Source: JBCAXA01 sp038534295 (GTDB taxonomy: Bacteria; Pseudomonadota; Gammaproteobacteria; Steroidobacterales; Woeseiaceae). Taken from it: a stretch of 64,000 nucleotides of DNA. The stretch is from assembly GCA_038534295.1 (NCBI GenBank), contig JBCAXA010000002.1:310001-374000 (forward strand), read 5' to 3'. Of the stretch, positions 7,673 to 18,700 are shown one piece after another; the first letter of the stretch is position 1; each line of letters begins with the position of its first letter. Both the position numbers and the translations under genes were made by a program. The notes beneath the pieces were generated by a model, which did not search any database, had not been told where the DNA came from, and saw only the letters and a program-made list of their open reading frames with translations.

Positions 7673-10033
7673 TCAGGTGTTTGAGGCGAGAAAAAGCCAG
7701 GTTTCGACGACGGTATCAGGGTTCAGCGACAGGCTGTCTATGCCGAGTTCGTAGAGCCAAAGCGCAAGATCGGGGTGATCGGAAGGGCCTTGGCCACAGA
7801 TGCCAACGTATTTGTTCTGAGCTCGACAGGCTTTAATGGTCAGCTCGAGCAGCGCTTTGACGGCGTCATCGCGTTCATCGAAGAGTTCTGCAATTAGGCC
7901 CGAGTCCCGGTCCAAGCCGAGCGCGAGCTGAGTCATGTCGTTCGAGCCGATCGACATACCGTCGAAATGCTCGAGGTATTGATCGGCGAGCAGGGCGTTG
8001 GTCGGCAGTTCGGACATCATGATGAGGCGCAGTCCGTTTTCGCCGCGCGCCAATCCCTGCTTGGCGAGCAGCTCAGTGACCTCGCGCGCCTGATCTACGG
8101 TGCGCACAAACGGCACCATCACCTCGACGTTGTCGAGACCCATAGCCTCGCGGACGCGCTTCAGTGCCCGACATTCCAGTTCGAAGCACGGTTGAAACTC
8201 GCTATCGAGGTACCGGGCAGCACCGCGAAAACCCAACATTGGATTTTCCTCGGACGGCTCATAGCGTTGACCGCCAATCAAGTTTGCGTACTCGTTGCTT
8301 TTGAAGTCCGACAAGCGAACGATGACCGGTCGTGGATGAAACGCCGCGGCGATGGACCCGATGCCTTCACCGAGCTTGCGGACGAAGAAGTCGACCGGAT
8401 CGTCATAACCGGCCATTTGCTCGTCGATCGCCTCGCGCGTATCGAGATCTTGCTCGTCGTAATCGAGCAGCGCACGCGGATGTACGCCGATCATCCGATT
8501 GATGATGAACTCGAGGCGCGCAAGGCCTACGCCAGCATTGGGGATGCGCGAGAACGCAAAAGCCCGATCGGGATTGCCGACGTTCATCATTATCTTCACC
8601 GGAATATCCGGCAGCGTGTCGAGTTCGATCTGCTGCTTTTCGTAGTCGAGCTTGCCTTCGTAGACGAAGCCCTGATCGCCCTCGGCACACGAAACGGTGA
8701 CCTCGGTGCTATCGGCGATCACGTCGGTCGCATCACCACAGCCCACCACGGCCGGTATGCCGAGTTCGCGGGCAATGATCGCGGCATGGCAGGTACGACC
8801 GCCACGATTGGTAACGATTGCGGAGGCTCGTTTCATGACGGGCTCCCAGTCGGGGTCGGTCATGTCGGAGACGAGGACGTCACCGCTTTGCACTCGCGCC
8901 ATTTCGTCGACCGAACGAATTACTCGGACTGTTCCAGTGCCAATACGGTGCCCGATTGATCGACCGGTGGTAACGATGCGGGAGCGCGATTTCAAGGTAA
9001 AGCGCTGCAGCGTGCGACCGCTGCGACTCTGCACCGTTTCTGGTCGTGCCTGCAAAATGTAGATTTTGCCGTCGTCGCCGTCTTTGCCCCATTCGATGTC
9101 CATCGGGCGTTCGTAATGCGCTTCGATCGTCAGCGCCTGGCGCGCGAGTTCGAGCACATCGTTGTCGGAGATCGAGAAGCGCTGACTAGCGGCTTCGTCG
9201 ACATTGACCGTTTCGACGGTTCGGCCCGGCGTAGGGTCTTCGCTGTACACCATCTTGATCGATTTACCGCCGAGGTTTTTGCGTACGATCGATTCGAGGT
9301 TGCGTTTTAGTGACGGTTTATAAACATAAAACTCGTCTGGGTTGACGGCGCCCTGTACGACGGTTTCGCCAAGGCCGTACGAGGCGGTGATAAACACGAG
9401 ATCATCGAAACCAGACTCCGTGTCGAGCGTAAACATGACTCCACTGGCACCGATGTCACTGCGAACCATGTACTGGATGCCGGCCGACAGTGCCACCTGC
9501 GAATGATCGAAGCCCTGATGCACTCGGTACGAAATTGCGCGATCGTTAAAAAGCGACGCAAAGACGTGTCTAATCGCCTCGATCGCTCGATCGATTCCGC
9601 GAACGTTGAGAAATGTTTCTTGCTGTCCAGCAAACGATGCGTCCGGGAGATCTTCAGCCGTCGCTGATGAGCGCACGGCGACCGCGATATCACGATCGCC
9701 CGCCATATCCTGCCAAGCCGCGGTTATTTCATCGAGCAGTCTTTTTGGCAACGGCGCGGCAATGATCCACGACCGAATGTCGGCGCCGGCGGAGGTCAGC
9801 GCTTGGATATCATCGATATCGAGGCCGTCAAGTCGCTCTCGAATACGTTGGTCTAGCTGGTCGTGTTGGAGCATGTCGCGATACGCGGCAGCCGTGGTCG
9901 CAAATCCTCCCGGCACATGCACGCCGAGATCGCTTAGTTGACTGATCATTTCGCCCAGCGAGGCGTTCTTGCCGCCCACGGACTCAACGTCGCCAATACC
10001 GAGCTCACGCAACGGAATAACGTATCGATCCAA
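7673..10033 (-). CDS. ppsA: phosphoenolpyruvate synthase
   Basis: PpsA converts pyruvate, ATP and water to phosphoenolpyruvate, AMP and phosphate for gluconeogenesis in the cytoplasm. The N-terminal ATP-binding domain opens with the family segment VGGKNASLGEMI. The swivelling phosphohistidine domain has GGRTCHAA with its catalytic His near residue 416. The C-terminal PEP-binding barrel contains the SIGSNDMTQL signature and ends with the CGQGPSDHP segment. The length of about 786 residues matches the family. No ATG is available: TTG 10033 is chosen because AAGGA lies upstream and the protein then starts as relatives do (DRYVIPLRELG). TTG 10051 is the alternative. It is transcribed divergently from ppsR. 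Confidence 0.95.
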   Translation of the reverse strand: MDRYVIPLRELGIGDVESVGGKNASLGEMISQLSDLGVHVPGGFATTAAAYRDMLQHDQLDQRIRERLDGLDIDDIQALTSAGADIRSWIIAAPLPKRLLDEITAAWQDMAGDRDIAVAVRSSATAEDLPDASFAGQQETFLNVRGIDRAIEAIRHVFASLFNDRAISYRVHQGFDHSQVALSAGIQYMVRSDIGASGVMFTLDTESGFDDLVFITASYGLGETVVQGAVNPDEFYVYKPSLKRNLESIVRKNLGGKSIKMVYSEDPTPGRTVETVNVDEAASQRFSISDNDVLELARQALTIEAHYERPMDIEWGKDGDDGKIYILQARPETVQSRSGRTLQRFTLKSRSRIVTTGRSIGHRIGTGTVRVIRSVDEMARVQSGDVLVSDMTDPDWEPVMKRASAIVTNRGGRTCHAAIIARELGIPAVVGCGDATDVIADSTEVTVSCAEGDQGFVYEGKLDYEKQQIELDTLPDIPVKIMMNVGNPDRAFAFSRIPNAGVGLARLEFIINRMIGVHPRALLDYDEQDLDTREAIDEQMAGYDDPVDFFVRKLGEGIGSIAAAFHPRPVIVRLSDFKSNEYANLIGGQRYEPSEENPMLGFRGAARYLDSEFQPCFELECRALKRVREAMGLDNVEVMVPFVRTVDQAREVTELLAKQGLARGENGLRLIMMSELPTNALLADQYLEHFDGMSIGSNDMTQLALGLDRDSGLIAELFDERDDAVKALLELTIKACRAQNKYVGICGQGPSDHPDLALWLYELGIDSLSLNPDTVVETWLFLASNT

Positions 10034-10117
10034 CCTGTTTGTCCTTGTCAAATTGCGCTAGAAAGGCACAATCAGTGAAAAAAAGGCTTCGAAGCTTTAG
10101 CGTCACGTCGATTTTCT
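10034..10117. promoter_or_regulatory. ppsA-ppsR divergent promoter region
   Basis: This gap of about 84 bases separates the two divergent starts and must carry both promoters. It is locally AT-richer than the surroundings. No convincing -35/-10 pair or operator stands out by eye. Confidence 0.4.
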
Positions 10118-10942
10118 ATGGACCAACGTACAGTCTTTTTTCTATCCGACCAGACGGGCGTCACTGCGGAAACCTTGGGCCACAGTCTGCTGACGCAATT
10201 CGAGAGCGAGGGATTTCGGCAGGTGACTCTGCCATTTATCGATAGCGAAGACAAGGCACACCGGGCGGTGCGGCGTATCAATTCAGCCGCCGTGGAGGAC
10301 GGCGTCAGGCCAATTGTGTTCTCCAGCTTAATCCACGATCCACTGCGCGAGATCGTCAAAAGCGCGAACGGTTTGTACCTCGATATATTCGATGCGTTCG
10401 TCAGTGTTCTCGAAAAAGAGTTAGGCCAGCCCGCGTCGCACGTCACCGGTAAAGCGCACGGAATGAGCGACGTGAATACGTACATGAAGCGGATTGAGGC
10501 GACCAACTACGCGTTGGCCAATGACGATGGCGGTGCGATCAGAGACTACGAACAGGCCGATGTCGTGCTCATGGGCGTATCACGATCGGGCAAAACGCCA
10601 ACGTGTCTCTACCTTGCGATGCAGTACGGCGTGTATGCCGCGAATTTTCCGTTGACCGAGGAGGAGTTCGAATCCGGTAAATTGCCCGACAAGATTCTCT
10701 CCAATCGCAGCAAATTGTTCGGATTGACCATCTCACCGACGCGTCTTCGTCAGATACGCAAGGAGCGACGCTCGGTGGGTCGCTACGCCAGTGCACAGCA
10801 AGTTCGCTACGAGCTCCGCGAAGCGGAGCGGCTGTTTCAACGCTATTCGATCCCGTTCGTTGATACCAGTGAGTTTTCCATTGAAGAAATCGCCGGCCGT
10901 ATCTTAGAAGCAACGGGCGTTGAGCGCCGCGTACGTCCGTAA
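10118..10942 (+). CDS. ppsR: PEP synthetase regulatory protein (bifunctional kinase/pyrophosphorylase)
   Basis: The product of 274 residues belongs to the DUF299/PPSRP family. It inactivates PpsA by ADP-dependent phosphorylation of a threonine next to the catalytic His, and reactivates it by Pi-dependent dephosphorylation. Family signatures are the start VFFLSDQTGVTAETLG, the P-loop-like GVSRSGKT (about 153-160) followed by PTCLYLA, and the GLTISPTRLRQIR segment. Its place head-to-head with ppsA supports the partner. ATG 10118 has only a weak ribosome site, but the N-terminus aligns with the family. Confidence 0.95.
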   Translation: MDQRTVFFLSDQTGVTAETLGHSLLTQFESEGFRQVTLPFIDSEDKAHRAVRRINSAAVEDGVRPIVFSSLIHDPLREIVKSANGLYLDIFDAFVSVLEKELGQPASHVTGKAHGMSDVNTYMKRIEATNYALANDDGGAIRDYEQADVVLMGVSRSGKTPTCLYLAMQYGVYAANFPLTEEEFESGKLPDKILSNRSKLFGLTISPTRLRQIRKERRSVGRYASAQQVRYELREAERLFQRYSIPFVDTSEFSIEEIAGRILEATGVERRVRP

Positions 10943-11051
10943 TTCTAGGCCCTACGTTGATTTCGGTCGGCTGTCAACAGTCGAAAAACTGCAACAATAA
11001 TCGTGAAAGCGAGCGCGTTTTTGACCGCAATCACTGTGCTATATTTTTGCC

Positions 11052-11504
11052 ATGGTGATCGACAGTCTCATCGTTCCGCAAACGTTGATTAAGCCGCAAA
11101 GCCTTGCGGGTTTGATCACGCTCTACGAGAGCAACTACCTGCGGCTTATGCAGCTGTTTGCCGAAGTTCGAGATTTCGACGGCACGCGTACGTCACACGT
11201 CAACGGCGATCTTGCGCTGCACGCATCGTTGACCGACGAGGCTCGCTATACCCGAACATTCACGCTGAGCTACCGTTTTGCTGACGACGAAACGGGCGCC
11301 GATGTCGATGAACCTGGTATGACGATTCGCGTCTACCTCGATGCCAATCTCGCGGAAGCAATGGCGCTATCGAAACGCTACGTCGATCGACTTCTCGGAC
11401 CGTCCGCGCAAGCCCACTTCAAAGAGCTCGATTCCCGGTGGGCGCGCAACTCCATGCTCAACAAATGGCTCGAGTATCTGGACGATCGCGGACATCGCCT
11501 CTGA
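11052..11504 (+). CDS. DUF1249 (YqiB-like) family protein
   Basis: This cytoplasmic protein of 150 residues is recognised by the N-terminal LYESNYLRLMQL and the C-terminal LDSRWARNSMLNKWLEYL, both typical of DUF1249. Relatives in gammaproteobacteria are usually encoded near the ADP-ribose pyrophosphatase and cpdA (the yqiB position in E. coli). Here it follows ppsR and stands alone. There is no signal peptide or membrane segment. The biochemical function is unknown. Confidence 0.8.
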   Translation: MVIDSLIVPQTLIKPQSLAGLITLYESNYLRLMQLFAEVRDFDGTRTSHVNGDLALHASLTDEARYTRTFTLSYRFADDETGADVDEPGMTIRVYLDANLAEAMALSKRYVDRLLGPSAQAHFKELDSRWARNSMLNKWLEYLDDRGHRL

Positions 11505-11635
11505 CAAGTCCCGCCACGGGTAGCGTTGCGCGCCCGAGCGATACGTCAATTTTGCCAAACCGTTCAACGTAACGCCCGGCGCTGGGCGCTACTCTTCGCG
11601 CCATTGGTTGTTACTGGCCCTAAGTACTTCACATA

Positions 11636-12655
11636 ATGGCGCGTCTTATCGAGACGCTGAGCCCAGTTTCGTGGGGCGCCCAGCAGCGCGACAACGCTGC
11701 TGACGACCGTTTGCACGAGCTTTACTGGAACCGGGCACAGCTCAAAAAAGAGTTTGCGGCGTTGCGCAAGGAACGCTACAAGCTGCTCGATGCCCTGACC
11801 GAAGAGGAGGGGCGCAGCGCCCGATTACGCCAGAAACTCGAGTTTCTCGAAGATTCCTTAGCCGATCCAGAAACGGCAAACAACGCCGTTGTTTATTTCA
11901 CGCTGCGTAAGATTTGGGCGCGCTGTCGACAGCGGCTCGTTGCTCTCAGCGGGGAATTGCGCTCGCAGCGCGAAGCGCATGCGACCAAGCAGCTGCGCGC
12001 ACAGTTTCTTGCCGAGCAACAGCATGAGATTCGCAGCATCGTCAATCGAATCGCGGCCGTCCAACAGAATATTGAGGGCATCGAGCAATCGATCGATGCG
12101 CACGGGCTCGAGCTCGATTCAGCGACAGGCGTCTTCGCGTTGCTGCGCCGGCGCCGGTTGCGTGCCGAACTCGACGAAACGCGGCAACGTCACGAAGAGG
12201 CCTTGCTCGAACGGCAATCGTTAGAAGACGCGCGGGCGGTCGCTGCAGCACGCAAAGCGCCCGAGTTCGAACGACTCGATGTCGAATCGCGCCGAGCGAT
12301 CAACTGCACGGTCATCGCGTTCGCTGAAATATTGGCCACGCACTACCGGAATTGTGAAGTGATCGACTGGGTGCGGATGGCGCAAGAAAAATCGGTCGGC
12401 AGCGCGCACTTTGGTGACATCAAGCAGTGTCAGCGCATGGTCGACAAGCTCGCTGGATTCCAGAAGACCTTTGAGCAGCGCGAACGCGCCCCCGGATTTA
12501 CGCCGGAACTCGCCCAATTGGCGCGCGAGATTCGGGAGACCGGGAAATTTCGAGACAGCAGTACCGGTATTCCCGAGGCGGATAGCCTCTATGCGTTTGG
12601 CAACAATGTGCTGGCCCGCGATATGTGGAATGTGTCGCAGGCGATGTTGCTATAG
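11636..12655 (+). CDS. unknown coiled-coil protein
   Basis: The product of 339 residues is highly charged. It has two long predicted coiled-coil stretches (about 25-75 and 85-215) separated by a short hydrophobic segment, then a more globular helical C-terminus (about 230-339). There is no signal peptide, no membrane segment and no recognised catalytic motif. Heptads such as RLRQKLEFLEDSL and IVNRIAAVQQNIEGIEQSI are visible. The 3' end overlaps the stop of the opposing RND permease gene by 6 bases. I do not recognise the family. A structural or septum/chromosome-associated role is possible, but nothing here proves it. Confidence 0.6.
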   Translation: MARLIETLSPVSWGAQQRDNAADDRLHELYWNRAQLKKEFAALRKERYKLLDALTEEEGRSARLRQKLEFLEDSLADPETANNAVVYFTLRKIWARCRQRLVALSGELRSQREAHATKQLRAQFLAEQQHEIRSIVNRIAAVQQNIEGIEQSIDAHGLELDSATGVFALLRRRRLRAELDETRQRHEEALLERQSLEDARAVAAARKAPEFERLDVESRRAINCTVIAFAEILATHYRNCEVIDWVRMAQEKSVGSAHFGDIKQCQRMVDKLAGFQKTFEQRERAPGFTPELAQLAREIRETGKFRDSSTGIPEADSLYAFGNNVLARDMWNVSQAMLL

Positions 12656-15600
12656 CGCATCTGGTTCGGCAGCGACATCCTTACGACCGCCAATCTCGCC
12701 GCCAAAGCGGCCAATTCGCACGCCCCAGTTCTTGAGTTTGTCGAACGCGATGTACGTACAGGGCACCAGGATGAGCGAGGTGAGCGTCGAGAATGCCAAC
12801 CCGCCGATGATCGCTCGAGCCATTGGGTAATAGGCCGGGCCGTCGCCGCCGATTTGGGTCTCGCCGACCGCCAGCGGCGTCAAACCGAGAATCGTCGTCG
12901 CAACGGTCATAAGGATCGGACGAAATCGCTCGCGAGCGGCCATTGTGACGGCTTCCAGGCGAGGATGGCCGGCCCATCGCAAGTTGTTTATCTGATCGAC
13001 GAGCACGATGCCGTTGTTCACGACCACGCCGATCAAGATCATGATGCCGATCATCGCCATGAAGGTCATCGTCGTTCCGGTCAGTGCCAAGAACCAGACG
13101 ACACCGACGAACGAGTAGATGAGCGACAGAATGATCGTCAACGGGTACAGCAGCGATTCGAACAACGCTGCCATGACGATAAATATCAACATGACGCCCA
13201 ACATGATGTTCGTGCCAAGTATGCGCTGTGTTTCGTCGGCATGTTCGACGCCAGCACCGAATCCCCAGCTGTAGCCGGTCGGCAAGTTCAGATCGTCCAT
13301 GAGCTTTTTGACTTTCGGCCGTGTCTCGTCGAGCGTCGATGATGCGTTTATCGAGGCCGAGATCTTCACAGACGTGTTGCGATCGGTGCGGCGAATCTCA
13401 GCCGCACCTCGAACGACGCGCAGCGAGACGAGCGAGCTCAACAGCACTTCCCGGCCGTCTGGCGCGGTGATTCTAAGATCACTCAACTGCTGAATCGTCT
13501 GCCGTTCCGAGTCCCGGAACCCGACGCGCATATCAATCTCGCCGTCGGGGGTGCGAAATTCACGCAGGTCACGGCCGCGCATGGCGGCGTTAATGTAGGT
13601 TGCTACGTCCTGGGCGCTTAGACCGTACAACGCGGCTCGGTCACGATCGATTCGCACGCGAACCTCGCGCTCGCCGGCACTGTGGTCTATCGTGACGCTA
13701 TCCAAGGCCTCAACGCTGTCCAAACGCCGCGAGGCTTCGCGCGCGAGCTGCCCAAGCACCTCTGTTGACTCGCCGAACAACGTCACCGAGAAGCCCTCGC
13801 CGCCGCCTTCCTGGTCCCAGCGAAAGCTCGGTTTGCCGATAGCGATCGACGGTCGCTCGGCGTCAATGATCTCCATGACGTCGCGCCCGCTGAGCTTCGA
13901 TTTACCGTTCTTCTCGAGGAGAATCGTCGTCGCAGCCTCGTGTTCGGCGAAGTAGGAGTAGACGGATCGGATGCCGAGTCGTTCGCGGTTCTCGAACAGG
14001 TAGGCTTCGATACGGTCGACCGATTTTTCGACGGTGGTCAGCGGGTAACTGCCGTCAAGGTGGTACGGCATGTAGATCCGGTCGGAAACGTCCTGCGGAA
14101 ACATGTCGACCTTCAGCCATTCGGTGGCAAACGGCACTACCATCGAGCCGGCAATCGCTAATGCCGCGATAGTGGTCAGCCACGTGCGTCTCAGTGCCAC
14201 GTTCAGCACACGCAGATACCAGTCGGTGGTTTTTCGCAACCACGAGCCTTCGGCCTCTCGCTTCGGTGGCGGCAGGCGACTCGTCAGCAGCGGAATCAGA
14301 GTCTGGGCAATGATCAGTGATGAGACAATCGCGACCGAGATCGTCAGGCCAACATGCTTGAGAAAGACGATGACGTCGACTTGCTCACCGAAAACGATCG
14401 GTAGAAACACGCAAATCGATGTGAGCGTGCTTGCCATGACCGCGAGTCCTACCTCACGCACACCGGCGAGCGTGGCCGCTATCGCGTTGTCCGGGTCGCG
14501 CTGCCGCGCGCGGAAGATGCTCTCAGTGACCACCACAGAGTTGTCGACGAGCATGCCAACAGCGAGCATCAGACCCATCAACGTGAGGATGTTGAGGCTA
14601 TAACCGCTGAAGTACAGCACGCACAGGGTAATCAACAACGAGAACGGTACGGCCAGGGTGACGATCAGCGTCGACGACATTTGGCGCAGGAACAGGTACA
14701 GAACAACAATCGCGAATACGGCGCCGAGTATGCCGGCGCGGGTGAGGTCCGAAAGTGATTGCCGCACTGCCTGTGCTTTGTTGTCGAGATCGAAAATCTG
14801 AATGCCGCTCATTGCCGGCAGCTTGCCAATATCGGCTACTTCGGCGTTGACCTTGTCCGCGACCTCGACCATGTTTGCGCCGCTCGTCTTGCTGATAGCG
14901 ATGCCAATCGCGTAGTCGCCGTCGAGGTGGCGACCGTAATTGCGCTTTTTCGAGCGAGTCGTGACGTTCGCGATATCCCCGAGTCGCAGACCCCGTTCAT
15001 TGATGACCAGCGCGCGGATTTGATCGACGCTGCGAAACTCGCCGTCAGGTCGTACCGTGTAGCGACGATCGCCGCTCGTCAGAAGACCAGCGCTGACGGA
15101 AAAATGGCTTCGTTCGAGTGTTGTTGCGAGTTCGTTGAGATTGACGTTGTGCGCTGCGACGCGACCCGGGTCGAGCTGGATTAGTACCTCCGGTGGTTCA
15201 ACGCCCTGCAGTTCGACTTTGGCGACGCCTTCGATGCGCTCCAGACGACGTTTGACCAAGCGGTTGAGCAGCAGGTATTCGTTGCTGAGGTCGCGTTCGC
15301 TGGAAATACGCAAATTCATGATCGGCTCGTCATTGATCGAGCCGGAGAATACGAGGATGCGACGAACCTCGGACGGCAAATTGCCGCGTATCGAGTCCAG
15401 CTTGACTCGGGCTTCAACGGCCTCGGCGCGGGCGTTACTGTTGAAACCGTACTCGAGCCAGATTTCTGCTTGATCGGCTTTCGAACGCGAATACATGCGC
15501 TTGATACCGGGCAGGGTGGCCAGCGCCTCTTCGGCCGGCTTGGTCACCAATCGTTCCGTTTCTTCCGGGGTCGAGCCTTCGTACGGAATCAACACGAAGA

Positions 15601-15733
15601 AACCGGGCCACTCGATGTCGGGAAACTCTTCGAGCGGCATTAGCCAGGCGGAGATACATCCGAGCACGGCAAAAGCCGCACAGATCATCGAAACCGTGAC
15701 CGGCCGGCGTAGCGCGAACTCGGTGTGCTTCAT
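12650..15733 (-). CDS. RND efflux permease, second of the operon
   Basis: The 1027-residue inner-membrane transporter has the AcrB architecture: one N-terminal helix, two large periplasmic loops and twelve membrane helices in all. The N-terminus FALRRPVTVSMI and segment GSTPEETERLVTKPAEEAL are typical. In TM4 the motif is MLVDNSVVVTES, keeping one of the two aspartates of the AcrB proton relay and replacing the other by Asn. This is common outside the classical AcrB clade. The start overlaps the stop of the upstream permease by four bases (ATGA). The substrate is not predictable. Confidence 0.92.
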   Translation of the reverse strand: MKHTEFALRRPVTVSMICAAFAVLGCISAWLMPLEEFPDIEWPGFFVLIPYEGSTPEETERLVTKPAEEALATLPGIKRMYSRSKADQAEIWLEYGFNSNARAEAVEARVKLDSIRGNLPSEVRRILVFSGSINDEPIMNLRISSERDLSNEYLLLNRLVKRRLERIEGVAKVELQGVEPPEVLIQLDPGRVAAHNVNLNELATTLERSHFSVSAGLLTSGDRRYTVRPDGEFRSVDQIRALVINERGLRLGDIANVTTRSKKRNYGRHLDGDYAIGIAISKTSGANMVEVADKVNAEVADIGKLPAMSGIQIFDLDNKAQAVRQSLSDLTRAGILGAVFAIVVLYLFLRQMSSTLIVTLAVPFSLLITLCVLYFSGYSLNILTLMGLMLAVGMLVDNSVVVTESIFRARQRDPDNAIAATLAGVREVGLAVMASTLTSICVFLPIVFGEQVDVIVFLKHVGLTISVAIVSSLIIAQTLIPLLTSRLPPPKREAEGSWLRKTTDWYLRVLNVALRRTWLTTIAALAIAGSMVVPFATEWLKVDMFPQDVSDRIYMPYHLDGSYPLTTVEKSVDRIEAYLFENRERLGIRSVYSYFAEHEAATTILLEKNGKSKLSGRDVMEIIDAERPSIAIGKPSFRWDQEGGGEGFSVTLFGESTEVLGQLAREASRRLDSVEALDSVTIDHSAGEREVRVRIDRDRAALYGLSAQDVATYINAAMRGRDLREFRTPDGEIDMRVGFRDSERQTIQQLSDLRITAPDGREVLLSSLVSLRVVRGAAEIRRTDRNTSVKISASINASSTLDETRPKVKKLMDDLNLPTGYSWGFGAGVEHADETQRILGTNIMLGVMLIFIVMAALFESLLYPLTIILSLIYSFVGVVWFLALTGTTMTFMAMIGIMILIGVVVNNGIVLVDQINNLRWAGHPRLEAVTMAARERFRPILMTVATTILGLTPLAVGETQIGGDGPAYYPMARAIIGGLAFSTLTSLILVPCTYIAFDKLKNWGVRIGRFGGEIGGRKDVAAEPDAL

Positions 15734-18700
15734 GCCAGCGCCTCCCGGTCGCGTCCGGCGGTTGCGGCCGGTTGCCGCTCGCGTTCAAACAACGAATACA
15801 CAACCGGTACCAGAACCAGCGTCAACAGCATCGATGAGATCAGGCCGCCGATAACGGTCACCGCCATCGGTGCACGCACTTCGCTGCCATCACCCCAGCC
15901 GATCGCCATTGGTAGCAAGCCGAGCGCTGTCGTCAGCGTAGTCATCAGAATCGGACGCAGCCGTGCAGCCGCGGCTTCGGTGATCGCATCGTTGATCGCC
16001 TTGCCGTCGGCACGCAGCTGGTTGATGAGATCGATTAGCACGATGCCGTTGTTGACGACAATGCCCACCAACATGATTGCGCCAATCAATGCCACGACGC
16101 TGATGTTCATGCCGGCGATGTAGAGCGCGCCGACCGCACCGATCAACGCCATCGGAATGGTCAACAGAATAACGAACGGGTGGCGCAGCGATTCGAACTG
16201 TGACGCCATGACGAGGTAGACCAGGAAGATGGCCAGCATCATCGAAAACTGCATCGAGCGTTGCGACTCGAGCATGTCGGCACTTTGGCCAACGACTTCG
16301 ACGCTGACGCCTGCCGGCAATGCTTGTTGGCTCAGTAACTCGGTCGCGATTTGCGCGGCGGTACCGAGATCGCCATACGCGGGCGTTGCCGACACGACCG
16401 CAACGCGCTCTTGGTCGATACGTCGAATCTCGGCCGGACCTCGGGAGACGGCGATGTCGGCGACCGCATCCAGCGTGACGGGTCGTGTGCTGTCTGGATT
16501 GACGATGAGCTCGCGCACATCGCTGATCGACGAATCGCGAGTGTCGACCGAGCGGACCGTAACGTCGATCTTGGTGTCGCGCCAGGTGTAGCGGGTTGCC
16601 AACGAGCCGCGCACGTTAGCGACGACTCGATCGGCAATATCGCGTGACGCGATGCCCAGAGCGGCAGCTCGTTCTTGATCGAAGCGGATCTGTATTTCGG
16701 GGTTGCCGCCCTCGATGCTGCTGCGGACGTCCGCGTAGCGATCGTTCGCCTGCAGCAATTCCGTGACCCGCGCAGCGGTTGAGTCAAGATCGGCGAGATT
16801 GAAGCCGCGGATTACGACCTCCAGCGGCACTGCCAGTGAGAGCAGCTCTGGCCGCTTAAACTCATAGCTGAGACCCGGCACGCCGCTGACTTCCTGTCGG
16901 ATCGCGTCGATCACCGCCGCCTCGGCGGCGTTGTCTGCCGCCGGGGCCAGCGCGACGCTGAGTGAGCCGGTGTGTTCGCCGGCATCGACCGGGTTGGCGT
17001 CAATACGGTTGCCGGTGCCGGCCACCGAGTGACTGCGAGCAACGTCGTCACGATCGTCAATTGCGCGTTGTGCCCGCTGGACGGCAGCGTCTGTGGTCAC
17101 GAGCGGCGTGCCGGGCGGTAGGCGCAGCTCTGCGCTGAACTCACCTTGGGCGAGCTGCGGGATCAGTTCCGTGCCGAGACGGGGTACCAGCGCCGCGGCG
17201 CCGGCAAATAGCAGCAACGCCGTGCTGACGACGATGAGCCGGCGGCGCAGTGCCCAGCTCAATAGCGGTCGGTAGATCCGATCGGTGATTCGATACAAGG
17301 CTGAAAGGACCCAAACCACCGGTGTCAATGCGATGCGAACGAGACTCACGATGCCGAAGCGGACAAATCGAATGCCGCGTACCGCGTAGCCGAAGCTCCG
17401 GTCGAACCAGTTGTACGTTTTCGGGTCAGTGCTCGTCGCCGGTGTCGAACTCGGTCGTGCGCCCACGGACGCCAGCATCGGGATGAGCAACAAGGCGAGC
17501 AGCAGCGAGAAGAGCAGGGCGTAGGTCACCGTCAACGCCTGGTCGCGGAACAGCTGACCGGCGATGCCGGTGATGAAAACCATCGGCAGGAATACGGCGA
17601 TGGTGGTCAGGGTTGATGCCGTGATGGCGCTGGATACTTCGCTGGTGCCGTTGCGCGCGGCGTCCAGCACGCTGTCGCCGAGCTCGCGACGGCGCGCGAT
17701 GTTCTCGAGCACCACAATTGAGTTGTCGACGAGCAAACCGACTGCCAGTGCAATCCCGCCGAGCGACATGATATTTAGGCTCAGCTCACTGAAGTGCATC
17801 AGTGCAAACGTGCCGACGATAGAGATCGGAATGGTCAAGCCGATAATGATTGTTGAGCGAAGGTTGCGCAAAAAGCCGAACAACACCACGACGGCAATCA
17901 AGCCGCCGATCATCGCGGCCTGGGTCACGTTGTCGATAGCGCTTTTGATGTACTGCGACTGGTCCTGAACGATATCCAAAGTCAGCCCGTCGGCGAGCAG
18001 GTCTTCGACGCGCCCGACTTCGGTCTGCAGTCGTTCCGCGACGCGGACAGTATTCGCATCGCCCTCTTTGTAGATAGCGAGTTCGACCGCTTCACTGCCG
18101 TTGACGCGCGTTATGGCTTCGCGGTCTTTGTAGCCGCGCACGACGGTCGCAATATCACGGACATAGACCGGTCGATTGCCAACGCGGGTCAGAATCGTGT
18201 CGCGGATGTCCTTGAGCGATTCATACTCATTGACGGTTCGCACTAGAAAACGTTGGTCGCCCTGTTCGAGTCGGCCGCCAGACAAATTGACGTTTTCCGC
18301 GCGAATGCGCTCAGCCACGTCGTCGATGGCAAGGTTCAGCTGCGCGAGCTTTTCCTGGTCGACCGTGATTTGGATTTCTTCCTCGAGGCCCCCGCTGACT
18401 TTGACCGCTGCGACACCGGCAACGCCGTCAAGCGTGTCGCGGATTTCGTCTTCGGCCAAACGACGCAGATAGCGAAGATCATCCTCGCCGATGGTGCCGG
18501 TAGCGTTTTCTTGCGCCAGGGCAAGCCGGACGATCGGTTCGGTCGACGGGTCGAAGCGCAGCAACACCGGTCGCTCCGCCTCGAGCGGCAGAAATAGAAT
18601 GTCGAGTTTCTCGCGAACGTCGACGCTCGCAAGATTCATGTCGGTACCCCAGGCGAACTCGACGATTACGTCGGACTGTCCGGTGCGCGAATGGGACCGC

